Assembly (NCBI GenBank): GCA_011048475.1
Contig: DSDZ01000333.1
Span: forward strand, 1-11,199
DNA length: 11,199 bases
Source: Bacteroides sp.
GTDB taxonomy: Bacteria > Bacteroidota > Bacteroidia > Bacteroidales > GCA-2748055
Direction of reading: 5' to 3'
The position numbers were made by a program, and so were the translations under genes. Numbering within the stretch: position 1 is the first letter of the stretch; each line of letters opens with the position of its first letter. Shown here one piece after another: positions 1-7,694 of the stretch. The notes under the pieces were generated by a model. It was given only the letters and a program-made list of their open reading frames with translations. It was not told the DNA's origin and ran no database searches.

Positions 1-354
1 CAACAAGAGATATTTAATTATGTGATTAAAAATAAATTCATCATGCCACGTATAGCATTAAGATATGCAATTGAAAAGATGCCAAAAGATCTAAAATCCA
101 AGCAATGGAAAAGTAATTTTAAAACAATTGATTATTATGATAAAAAAGCACGACGGCATAAGATATACGCACCCGGCAAACCGTCGTTCACCCAGTACCC
201 TCTTCAAGGAACTTTCAGATCAGCGGATACAATCATCGATTCCGTTAAGGTATTTTTGATTTTTTTGCTCGCTAATCCCGCTGCAAAGTTTAAGGTTACC
301 GGGCCTGTGAGATCGGCAGCCAGTGAGCTCGCCGGGATTCAAGGAATACATTGA
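1..354 (+). CDS. 3' end of a possible DNA alkylation repair (AlkD-like) protein with an atypical tail, partial
   Basis: The reading frame is open from base 1 (it begins Gln-Gln-Glu-Ile-Phe) to a TGA at 352-354, so the gene starts outside the window. The GTG at 22 is an internal Val, not a start. The stretch IMPRIALRYAIEKMPKD resembles the C-terminal helix of DNA alkylation repair (HEAT-like, PF08713) proteins, which excise or recognise alkylated bases; this is recalled from family knowledge, not searched. After about base 140 the protein no longer resembles that family: roughly 70 residues follow, including a hydrophobic run VKVFLIFLLANPAAKF. Base composition also changes there, from very AT-rich to mixed. 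In another frame, stops (TGA, TGA, TAA) lie at about 128-142, where the family would normally end. The tail may therefore result from a frameshift or rearrangement. The family call is moderate at best and the tail is unexplained. Confidence 0.5.
   Translation, partial: QQEIFNYVIKNKFIMPRIALRYAIEKMPKDLKSKQWKSNFKTIDYYDKKARRHKIYAPGKPSFTQYPLQGTFRSADTIIDSVKVFLIFLLANPAAKFKVTGPVRSAASELAGIQGIH
150..187. repeat. 7-bp inverted repeat with a 24-base loop
   Basis: ACGACGG at 150-156 is the exact reverse complement of CCGTCGT at 181-187. The pair lies inside the atypical tail of the left-edge ORF, just where the AT-rich sequence ends. The stem is too short and the loop too long for a confident terminator, and there is no T-run after it. 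It could be chance or a remnant of a recombination site. Confidence 0.25.
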
Positions 355-484
355 AACACGATTTGAAATTCCTGTGATAATTGTAATACACCCGTTACCC
401 TTAAAATACCGTATTCAGCATAAAGCAGTTTTTTTGTTACATTTATAACCCAACCAAGCATTGCTTGAATAAAATGGACCATTT

Positions 485-2491
485 ATGTTCTCAGAAATCA
501 GACGGCTGGTAAAAGAACAGTTCAAAGTATGTCCACGAACTGGTAAAATTATCGGACTTAAAACGATAAAAAAAAAATCATTATGGATCTGGATAATTAT
601 TGGTCTGGCCTCTGTGATCTGGGTTCTCATACGGGTTGTACCAAAACCCAGCCGTGCGACCTATCCGTGCCAGAAGGTGGCTCAGCCGATTGCCGCCGGT
701 TTTATTGCCTGGTTGATAGGACTGGCCGGGTCGACAATGATTGCACGCCGGGCACGTCGCCTGTTTAAAAATCAACGCTATCTGGTGGGCACAGTCTGTC
801 TGTCAGCGGCGGTCCTGATGTATTTTTTTACCTTGAGCGACACACGTGATGTAGCCGCTTCAGCCATTAATTTTGTAACACCAGCCGGAAACTTTGTCCC
901 CACTGATCCGGCCAACAGCCCCATGGGTATCGCAAAGGGAATCCATCCCGGACGCGTGGTATGGGTCTATGACAGCCTGCTTTGTGATCAGGGCAGTGCA
1001 AGTGGTTGGTGGTGGGAGGATCATCGAACTGATCCGGAGGTGGCCCGGCGAATGATGACGCAGGCATTGCTTAATCTCACCGGTATTTTCGATCCGGTGG
1101 AGTCGTGGGATGTACTTTTCAAGCACTTTAACCAAACACATCATGACCAGAATGATTTGGGTTACCAGGCTGGAGACAAGATCGCTATCAAGGTGAACAA
1201 CATCTTCTCCCGTTCCTACCAATGGACCAGCAGCCAGGATAACCGGCCCTGTCCGCAAATGGTTCATGCCCTGCTTTGGCAACTGGTAAATAAAGCCGGT
1301 GTGCCGGAAGAGGACATTACCATCTATGACTGCATCTTTTACCATGGCGACCCGGTCTACCACTACTGTCATGCAGCCTTCCCCGGCGTACGCTGGGCCG
1401 AAGGTGATGCCACGGACCGAAGTGGTTATGAATCCGGTCCCGGAGGTGATCCCGGTACCCGGGAGAAGGTGATACCCGATCCCAACTGCGTGGTCCATTA
1501 CGGCGATCCGGACCTGGTACCGGGCAGCGGCACGGTTTGCCTCCCCACGGTTGTCTCTGAGGCCAGGTATCTCATAAACGTCGCCCTGCCGCGCCCGCAT
1601 GAACTGGCGGGTGTTACCCTTTGCGCCAAGAACCATTTCGGATCCGTATGGCATCCGACACAATATGACTACTACCACGGCTGGCATCCGGCTTTTATGC
1701 ACAAGGCTGTTGCCGCCCTCGATTTTTCCGCAGACATCCCCATGCGCCCCATGGGATCCTATAATGTCCTTGTCGATCTCATGGGCCATAAAGACCTGGG
1801 CGGAAAGACCCTGTTGTTCATAGCCGAGTGCATCCGCTATCGCTACTGGGAGGCTCCACCCTTCAATGGCGGGCCCGCCTCGAGTTTGTTCATGAGCCAG
1901 GATCATGTTGCCATTGAGTCGGTCCTGCTTGACTTTTTACGTTCCGAAGGGGACGTTGTCGCAGGAACGGCCGATAATTATTTGCACGAAGCGGCCCAGG
2001 CCGACGATCCGGCGTCAGGCACCGTTTACGACCCTGAAAACGACGGCATCCCACTGGAGAGTCTGGGCGTGCACGAACACTGGAACAATGCTACGGACAA
2101 ACAGTACAGTCGAAATCTGGGTATCGGTGAAGGGATTGAACTCATCGACATCATTAATTATATCCCGACCAGTGTTGAACCCGGGATGAGTGGTATCCCT
2201 GATGCATTTACACTGTATGCGAATTATCCCAATCCTTTTCATGCATTAACCACAATTTCCTACTCACTTCCGACTTCTGCCGAGATCAGGTTAAGCATCT
2301 ATAATCTGAAAGGAGAGATGGTGCGTACGCTCATCAACCGGCATCAATCTGCGGGCACCTATGAAATAAGTTGGAATGGGCGTAATGAACATAATGAAGA
2401 TATGGCTTCCGGAACTTATATCTGCAGAATGGAAATAAATACTGGTGGACAGATCATCAGCCGGTCGCGTCAGATGTTGTTGCTCGATTAA
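485..2491 (+). CDS. DUF362 domain protein with three N-terminal membrane helices and a C-terminal T9SS/FlgD-like domain
   Basis: This is a 668-residue protein of unknown biochemical function. Three hydrophobic segments lie at about residues 33-51, 68-86 and 100-117. A PKPSRATYPCQ stretch at 53-63 sits between the first two; I recall a similar segment in other membrane-anchored DUF362 proteins. The DUF362 region spans about 228-485: it opens GDKIAIKVN, continues with HALLWQLVNKAGVPEEDITIYD and RYLINVALPRPHELAGVTLCAKN, and ends near SQDHVAIESVLLDFL. Many DUF362 proteins carry a ferredoxin-like 4Fe-4S cluster domain, but no CxxCxxC motif is visible here, although single cysteines are scattered (for example 283, 295, 335, 352, 380). 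Residues 573-668 (FTLYANYPNPF, then SGTYICRME) match the FlgD-like/T9SS type A sorting domain, which normally directs export across the outer membrane. The ATG at 485 has no clear ribosome site. An earlier ATG at 475 is in another frame. Confidence 0.85.
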   Translation: MFSEIRRLVKEQFKVCPRTGKIIGLKTIKKKSLWIWIIIGLASVIWVLIRVVPKPSRATYPCQKVAQPIAAGFIAWLIGLAGSTMIARRARRLFKNQRYLVGTVCLSAAVLMYFFTLSDTRDVAASAINFVTPAGNFVPTDPANSPMGIAKGIHPGRVVWVYDSLLCDQGSASGWWWEDHRTDPEVARRMMTQALLNLTGIFDPVESWDVLFKHFNQTHHDQNDLGYQAGDKIAIKVNNIFSRSYQWTSSQDNRPCPQMVHALLWQLVNKAGVPEEDITIYDCIFYHGDPVYHYCHAAFPGVRWAEGDATDRSGYESGPGGDPGTREKVIPDPNCVVHYGDPDLVPGSGTVCLPTVVSEARYLINVALPRPHELAGVTLCAKNHFGSVWHPTQYDYYHGWHPAFMHKAVAALDFSADIPMRPMGSYNVLVDLMGHKDLGGKTLLFIAECIRYRYWEAPPFNGGPASSLFMSQDHVAIESVLLDFLRSEGDVVAGTADNYLHEAAQADDPASGTVYDPENDGIPLESLGVHEHWNNATDKQYSRNLGIGEGIELIDIINYIPTSVEPGMSGIPDAFTLYANYPNPFHALTTISYSLPTSAEIRLSIYNLKGEMVRTLINRHQSAGTYEISWNGRNEHNEDMASGTYICRMEINTGGQIISRSRQMLLLD

Positions 2492-2570
2492 TGCAAATGT
2501 TGGGGTAATTGACGGACTGGCTCCGGCACAGGCAGAATTAACCTAAGAATAATACCTAACCGAATTTCAA

Positions 2571-2957
2571 ATGTTGAACAATCAGGAAAACAATTCAATA
2601 GAACGTTCCAGGGAACATCTGGCGAATGAGAGGACTTTTCTTGCCTGGATCAGGACAAGTATTGGTTTGATGGGATTCGGCTTTGTGATTGTGAAATTCG
2701 CTTTATTTATAAAACAACTCACAGGCCTTCTGGATACAGACGATATACCGGCAAAGGCCTACTCATCAATTGTCGGTGTTGTGATGGTTGGGCTGGGAGT
2801 GATCATCGCGATCCTGGCGCTGTTTCAATTCAAAAGGAATCAAAAGCAGCTTCTGCAAGAGTTTTATGCGCCCACACCGTCTCTTTCACTGTTCATGTCG
2901 CTTATGATAATAGTCGGGGGTATTCTCTTGATAATTTACCTTTTATCAACTGTTTAA
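2571..2957 (+). CDS. DUF202 family (YidH-like) small inner-membrane protein
   Basis: This 128-residue protein carries the DUF202 signature HLANERTFLAWIRTSIGLMGFG at about residues 16-37. That polar-to-hydrophobic junction is the family hallmark. Three membrane helices are predicted at about 30-48, 66-86 and 105-126, with a basic loop FKRNQKQ at 86-92. Length and layout are normal for the family, whose molecular function is not established. The ATG at 2571 gives the expected short acidic/basic N-terminus; no Shine-Dalgarno sequence is obvious. The gene is 79 bases after the DUF362 gene and ends only 2 bases before the start of the hydrolase gene, so the two downstream genes are very probably co-transcribed and may be translationally coupled. 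Confidence 0.9.
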   Translation: MLNNQENNSIERSREHLANERTFLAWIRTSIGLMGFGFVIVKFALFIKQLTGLLDTDDIPAKAYSSIVGVVMVGLGVIIAILALFQFKRNQKQLLQEFYAPTPSLSLFMSLMIIVGGILLIIYLLSTV

Positions 2958-2959
2958 GC

Positions 2960-5755
2960 ATGATATTCAAAAACCTCATATTCATCTTATACCTGTTCCT
3001 TCTGCTGTCATGCCGGCAACAACCTGAAAACATGAGGCAGGTGATTGACCTGGACGGAAAATGGCAATTCGCAATGGATACAGCCGATGCTGGCATAAAG
3101 GAAAAATGGTATGCCGGGGTATTCGCTGATTCCATTGAATTACCGGGTACCATGGACCTGGGACAAAAAGGTTTTCCAAACAGGGATACCACCACCATGC
3201 GCCTGAACCGCCTCTACACATATGAGGGGCCTGCCTGGTACAGGAGAACGATCCTGGTACCCGAGACTTTCAGGGGCAGGCATATCCTGCTGGTTCTGGA
3301 AAGAACAAAGTCATCCACAGTCTGGATCGATGGCCAACTGGCAGGATCATCCCAACTTCTTCAATCGCCCCAGTCCTTTGATGTGACTCAATTAATGCCT
3401 CCTGGCGAACATACCATCCATATAAGAATAGACAACCGCCTGGACCTGACTCCTTACGGAAATGTGCATATCTATTCCGACGACACCCAGACCAACTGGA
3501 ACGGGATCATCGGTAAGATCCAACTGACCGGTTCCTCCCGGACACATATTTCCGATCTGCAGGTTTACCCGGATCCGGACTACCGGAAGATCGCTGTTCA
3601 TATGAAGGTTGAAAATGCATCGAACCTGGAAGAACTGAATGTTGAGTTGCAGATCAGGCGCACCTTCATGGGCAGGTCGAAGCAACTGAAAAGCAAAAAC
3701 TACATGATGCCGGCTGATTCTGTCATCCTTCTGGAATATTACCTGGGCCGTGAAATGAAGCTGTGGGATGATCTTAGTCAGCCTCTGTACGAACTCACTG
3801 CCACCATCGGGCAAGGCGAGGCCATGGATCAAAAAACAGTCCCCTTTGGCATGAGAAACTTTGAGGCAAAAGGAACGCAATTTGCCGTCAACGGGAGGAC
3901 CGTCTTCCTGCGTGGAAAGAATGATGCCTGTGTTTTTCCCCTTACCGGTTTCCCTCCGATGGATACGGAAGGCTGGGAAAGGGTATTCAGGATCGCCAGG
4001 TCATTCGGGATCAACCATTACCGTTTTCATTCCTGGTGTCCTCCCGAGGCTGCATTCACAGCAGCCGACCGCACCGGCATTTTCATGCAGGCCGAACTGC
4101 CGTTCTGGGGCGGACTGGAATCCGATTCTGTGGCAGACATGCTCAGGGCTGAGGGCATTGCCATGCTGGACCGCTATGCCAATCACCCCTCTTTTGTGAT
4201 GTTTTCGCACGGAAACGAGATCTGGGGCGGACACGACCGGGTGGAAAAAAACATCCTTGCTTTCAGGGCACATGACAGCAGGCCGCTTTATGCGATGGGA
4301 TCCAACAACAACATCGGATATGTGCCACCCCGTGAATGTTCGGACTTTTTCGTTGCCGCCCGTACGCCCTACGCACATGATACCATCCTGACGCATACCC
4401 GGCTGACACATTCGTATGCCGATTCCAGGGAAGGAGGCATCCTCAATACGCGTTCCCCTTCCACGGAGGTGGATTTTCAGTCTGCCGTTTCCCGGATCAG
4501 GATCCCCCTGATCAGCCATGAAATCGGGCAGTACCAGGTGTTTCCCGATTACAGGGAGATTGATAAATACACAGGCGTTCTGAGGGCATGGAACCTGGAA
4601 GTATTCCGGGATCGCCTGCAGCGAGCAGGTATGGCAGATCAGGATTCGGCCTTCCGGAGAGCATCCGGGGCCTTATCGGCTCTCTGTTACAAAGCCGAAA
4701 TGGAAGCGGCATTGAGGACACCGGGAATGGCCGGATTCCAGTTGCTCGATTTGCAGGATTTTCCGGGTCAGGGAACAGCTCTTGTGGGAATACTTGACGC
4801 TTTCATGGACGATAAAGGTGTGGTCGACAGGAAAAATTGGCTGCAATCATGCAATGATGTGGTTGTGCTGCTGAACTTCCCCGGATTTTGCCTGATCCGA
4901 AACGAGGACTTTCATGCGAATGTACAGGTGGTTAATTACTCGGGTAAAAGCTTATCCGACGACCTGCTCTGGGAATTGCTGGACCGGGATGGTAAAATAC
5001 TCCGGGGAGGTATACTCGAAGATTTGAGAATCGGACATTCAGGCATTAACGATGTGGGGGCGGTTCATTTCAGGCTGGACTCCCTCCGGGAGGCTGTGCA
5101 GTTAATTCTAAGGGGCCGGCTCAGAAAGAGCGGGTATTCCAACGCGTACCCGTTGTGGGTATATCCTGAACCTGAACTTGAAATAAAGAGTAATCAGATA
5201 TTGATTGCTAATGAGTTGGATCAGAACACGCTCGAAAAACTTCACCAGGGAGGAAAGGTTTTGTACTTCCCGAAGCATGACATAATTGAGCATCACAGCG
5301 TCGGCGGATTGTTTCCCCCGGATTTCTGGAATTTCGGAATGTTCAAAGGGATCAGTGAGCGGAACAACAAACCGGTCTCACCGGGAACCATGGGCATCCT
5401 CACCGATCCCGATCATCCTGTTTTCAATGCTTTCCCCACAGATTTCCATTCAAGCTGGCAGTGGTTCGCGATCCTCAAAGCCAGCCGTCCGCTGATCCTG
5501 GACGAAACAGCAGATGACTATAGGCCCATTGTCCAGGTCATCGATAATCTGGAACGGAACCACAAGCTGGGGTTGATTTTCGAATGCAAAGTGGGCCAAG
5601 GGAAGTTACTTGTGTGCATGTCCCGTCTGTTGGACATCCCTGACAGGCCGGAGGCCTATCATCTCCTTGCATCCATGGTCAGTTACATGGATTCGGAGTC
5701 ATTCAATCCTGACCATGAGTTTGGAGAAGATTTGCTCACCGAATTGTTTAATTAA
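2960..5755 (+). CDS. Glycoside hydrolase family 2-type lipoprotein (beta-galactosidase/glucuronidase-like)
   Basis: This 931-residue exo-glycosidase is anchored as a lipoprotein: a hydrophobic N-terminus is followed by a lipobox LLSC with Cys18. The residues after Cys18 (RQQPEN) lack the acidic run typical of surface lipoproteins, so a periplasmic location is more likely; this is inference. Domains in order are a GH2 sugar-binding jelly roll (about 27-190), an immunoglobulin-like sandwich (about 195-298) and a TIM barrel (about 299-635). The barrel shows NHPSFVMFSHGNEIWGG, in which Glu420 is the expected acid/base. SHEIGQYQVFPDYREIDKYTG holds Glu521, the likely nucleophile. A C-terminal part (about 640-915) ends in a glutamine-amidotransferase-like fold seen in related Bacteroidota enzymes (LTDPDHPVFNAFPTDFHSSWQW, LGLIFECKVGQGKLLV). 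The substrate cannot be told from sequence. No SusC/SusD pair is nearby, so this does not look like a standard polysaccharide utilisation locus. Confidence 0.88.
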   Translation: MIFKNLIFILYLFLLLSCRQQPENMRQVIDLDGKWQFAMDTADAGIKEKWYAGVFADSIELPGTMDLGQKGFPNRDTTTMRLNRLYTYEGPAWYRRTILVPETFRGRHILLVLERTKSSTVWIDGQLAGSSQLLQSPQSFDVTQLMPPGEHTIHIRIDNRLDLTPYGNVHIYSDDTQTNWNGIIGKIQLTGSSRTHISDLQVYPDPDYRKIAVHMKVENASNLEELNVELQIRRTFMGRSKQLKSKNYMMPADSVILLEYYLGREMKLWDDLSQPLYELTATIGQGEAMDQKTVPFGMRNFEAKGTQFAVNGRTVFLRGKNDACVFPLTGFPPMDTEGWERVFRIARSFGINHYRFHSWCPPEAAFTAADRTGIFMQAELPFWGGLESDSVADMLRAEGIAMLDRYANHPSFVMFSHGNEIWGGHDRVEKNILAFRAHDSRPLYAMGSNNNIGYVPPRECSDFFVAARTPYAHDTILTHTRLTHSYADSREGGILNTRSPSTEVDFQSAVSRIRIPLISHEIGQYQVFPDYREIDKYTGVLRAWNLEVFRDRLQRAGMADQDSAFRRASGALSALCYKAEMEAALRTPGMAGFQLLDLQDFPGQGTALVGILDAFMDDKGVVDRKNWLQSCNDVVVLLNFPGFCLIRNEDFHANVQVVNYSGKSLSDDLLWELLDRDGKILRGGILEDLRIGHSGINDVGAVHFRLDSLREAVQLILRGRLRKSGYSNAYPLWVYPEPELEIKSNQILIANELDQNTLEKLHQGGKVLYFPKHDIIEHHSVGGLFPPDFWNFGMFKGISERNNKPVSPGTMGILTDPDHPVFNAFPTDFHSSWQWFAILKASRPLILDETADDYRPIVQVIDNLERNHKLGLIFECKVGQGKLLVCMSRLLDIPDRPEAYHLLASMVSYMDSESFNPDHEFGEDLLTELFN

Positions 5756-5775
5756 TGGTTCTTTGTTTAAATTTG
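5744..5775 (+). promoter_or_regulatory. Candidate Bacteroidota sigma-ABfr-type promoter
   Basis: TAAATTTG at 5768-5775 matches the Bacteroidota -7 consensus TAnnTTTG exactly, and TTG at 5744-5746 lies 21 bases upstream as a -33 element. Transcription would begin near 5779-5782, about 20 bases before the ATG at 5801. The -33 element falls inside the last codons of the hydrolase gene. If real, the delta-60 repeat gene has its own promoter and is not only read through from upstream. AT-rich DNA makes chance matches possible. Confidence 0.45.
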
Positions 5776-5800
5776 ATGAAGGTTTAACATTCTGACAACC

Positions 5801-7624
5801 ATGATCATTCCAGGGATGAAAAGAATCCGCATCACATGCATGATGGCATTGCCGGTAATGCTGTTCCTGCTTTCGGCGGCATCTTCAGGACAGACCAGCA
5901 CTTACAAACTGCTGGTTGACATGGGCACCCGGTACGATTATGCATATTCAGTCGCAGTTCAGCATGACAACAAAGTTATTGTGGGAGGAGATGCCTGGGG
6001 TAATCCATGCCTGATCCGCTTCGACACTACAGGTGCACCGGACTACTCTTTTGGTTCCAGCGGAAAAGTATTTACATCCTGGAATTGCGCCTCCAATCCC
6101 GCCGACAATGACATCAAGGTCCAGGAGGACGGGAAGATCGTCCTGGGTACCCGGTATGACAATGGGACCGATGAAAATTTTGTGGTAGCCCGTTTTCACA
6201 CGGATGGGACAGCAGACAGCACTTTTAGCGGCAACGGAAAGGTCATCACCCGGATCGGGGACTACAGCGACCTGTGCAATTGCATCGCCATCCAACCGGA
6301 TGGGAAGATCCTTGCGGGCGGATGCACGGGAGTTGATACAGCAAGTAAGTGGATGTATGATTTCGCAGTGGTCAGGTATCATCCGGATGGCACGATTGAT
6401 ACTGAATTTGGCGAGAACGGATCGGTTTCCACGCATATTGGTAATCAGTACAGCATTGGCTATTCGATGGCCATTCAGCCGGACGGGAAGATCATCCTGG
6501 CGGGAGAGACCCGTGACAGCATCTTTTCGGATGTTGCCATTGCCAGGTATCACCCGGACGGATCGCCGGATCACAGTTTTGGTACTGCCGGGATTGTACG
6601 GACCACGTTGAGTGAAACCGATGATTTTGCCAGATCGGTCGCCCTGCAGTCAGACGGGAAAATTGTGGTGGCAGGTTCAACCCAGCAGGATTTATCAAAT
6701 TATGATATCGCACTTCTCAGGTATCTCCCGGATGGATCACTGGATAATACGTTCGGTGTAAATGGCATTGTGAAAACGGATGTGGGCATTGAATTCGGAA
6801 GTTCAGTGGTCGTGCAACCTGACCAGAAAATCATTGTGGCCGGGGGCCTTACAACTACAACGATTTACGATTTTGCCATTTTGCGGTATCATACAGACGG
6901 AATCCTGGATAATTCATTCGGGAACAATGGTTTGATGAGCATATCCTTTGGTGGTGGCGACTCGGAAGGGCAATCGGTAGCTCTGGGAAATGATGGGGAA
7001 ATTATCATTGCCGGCAGCTATAACCATGGCGCTCCCAATTATTTTGACTTTGCACTGGTGAGGTTGTTCTCAAGACTGAACCCGTCTGCTTCCCCCCTGT
7101 TGTCATTTCCGGAAAATGGAGCCGCCGGCCAGCAGGTCAGCCCCGAACTTGTCTGGAGCCCGGTACAGGGGAATGCAAGCTATCACATCCAGATATCCGG
7201 GGTTCCGGATTTCACCACCCTGGCATTCGAAGCAAACGGAATTACTGCAACAAGCTGCACGGCTGAAGGGCTGGATTACAATACGACCTATTACTGGAGG
7301 GTATGCGCCACGGTGAACGGGATCACGGGCAACTGGTCCGATACCTGGAGTTTCACAACCATCGATGAAACCGGCATGGCCATAGATAATGAGACGCAAA
7401 TCAGATTGTATCCACTGCCAGCTGCTGACATCCTGTTTATCGGGGGAATTGAAAATGAGCATTCGATTGTTGAACTCCTCTCTGCGGATGGGAAAATGAT
7501 CAGGCAGACCGAAGGATTCGGGATCAAGTACATTCATCTCAGGGGTATTCCCGGGGGAATGTATATATTGAGAGTTACAAGTTCCGGTACCGATCTTATA
7601 AAGAAAATAATGAAACTGGAATGA
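5801..7624 (+). CDS. Secreted delta-60-repeat beta-propeller protein with fibronectin III domain and T9SS type A sorting tail
   Basis: This is a 607-residue exported protein. An N-terminal signal peptide (basic KRIR, then a hydrophobic core to about SAASSG-Q31) is visible. Met6 at base 5816 is an equally plausible start that would give a more typical signal peptide. Residues about 45-425 hold delta-60 repeats (DUF5122, PF17164) with a period near 57: motifs like AIQPDGKIILAG occur seven times (about 50, 105, 162, 223, 280, 336, 393) and motifs like YHPDGSPDHSFGTAGIV occur six times (75 to 379). This fits a seven-bladed propeller. A fibronectin III-like domain (about 431-520, with YYWRVCA and WSFTT) follows, then a type A sorting domain (about 533-607, with IRLYPLPAAD, GGMYILRV and a final KKIMKLE). 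Such proteins are carried across the outer membrane by T9SS and attached or released there. The ligand is unknown; a binding or adhesion role is inference. It lies 45 bases after the hydrolase gene. Confidence 0.88.
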   Translation: MIIPGMKRIRITCMMALPVMLFLLSAASSGQTSTYKLLVDMGTRYDYAYSVAVQHDNKVIVGGDAWGNPCLIRFDTTGAPDYSFGSSGKVFTSWNCASNPADNDIKVQEDGKIVLGTRYDNGTDENFVVARFHTDGTADSTFSGNGKVITRIGDYSDLCNCIAIQPDGKILAGGCTGVDTASKWMYDFAVVRYHPDGTIDTEFGENGSVSTHIGNQYSIGYSMAIQPDGKIILAGETRDSIFSDVAIARYHPDGSPDHSFGTAGIVRTTLSETDDFARSVALQSDGKIVVAGSTQQDLSNYDIALLRYLPDGSLDNTFGVNGIVKTDVGIEFGSSVVVQPDQKIIVAGGLTTTTIYDFAILRYHTDGILDNSFGNNGLMSISFGGGDSEGQSVALGNDGEIIIAGSYNHGAPNYFDFALVRLFSRLNPSASPLLSFPENGAAGQQVSPELVWSPVQGNASYHIQISGVPDFTTLAFEANGITATSCTAEGLDYNTTYYWRVCATVNGITGNWSDTWSFTTIDETGMAIDNETQIRLYPLPAADILFIGGIENEHSIVELLSADGKMIRQTEGFGIKYIHLRGIPGGMYILRVTSSGTDLIKKIMKLE

Positions 7625-7684
7625 TCCGTGACAGCGGCATTCAGGAATAACTGGTCATCGCTTGAAAATAAATACAAACCTATT

Positions 7685-7689
7685 GGGAG
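7685..7689 (+). promoter_or_regulatory. Ribosome binding site supporting the ATG at 7695
   Basis: GGGAG lies 5 bases before the ATG at 7695. It is one of the few Shine-Dalgarno-like sequences in the window and favours this start over the in-frame TTG at 7662, which would add 11 residues without similarity to the family. Confidence 0.5.
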
Positions 7690-7694
7690 ACAGG

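Noticed and set aside
150..187. Inverted repeat as an integron attC site or terminator
   Set aside because: The ends do not show the GTTRRRY/RYYYAAC core pair of attC sites, no integrase is present, and no T-run follows the stem, so neither identity is supported.
355..484. Search for a promoter or small RNA in the AT-rich gap before the DUF362 gene
   Set aside because: No TAnnTTTG element, no strong hairpin with a T-run and no open frame of note were found. The T-rich stretch at about 428-446 is not enough to call.
860..1906. A 348-codon open frame on the minus strand
   Set aside because: It lies wholly opposite the DUF362 domain, whose protein has clear family motifs. The antisense translation shows no recognisable domain and is explained by codon bias of the real gene.
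2492..2570. Possible terminator between the DUF362 and DUF202 genes
   Set aside because: I found no stem of useful length followed by a T-run, only two CCTAA copies that are probably chance.
4001..4519. A 172-codon minus-strand open frame within the hydrolase gene
   Set aside because: It is antisense to the catalytic TIM barrel, where the sense strand shows conserved active-site motifs, and its translation is low-complexity and unrecognisable.
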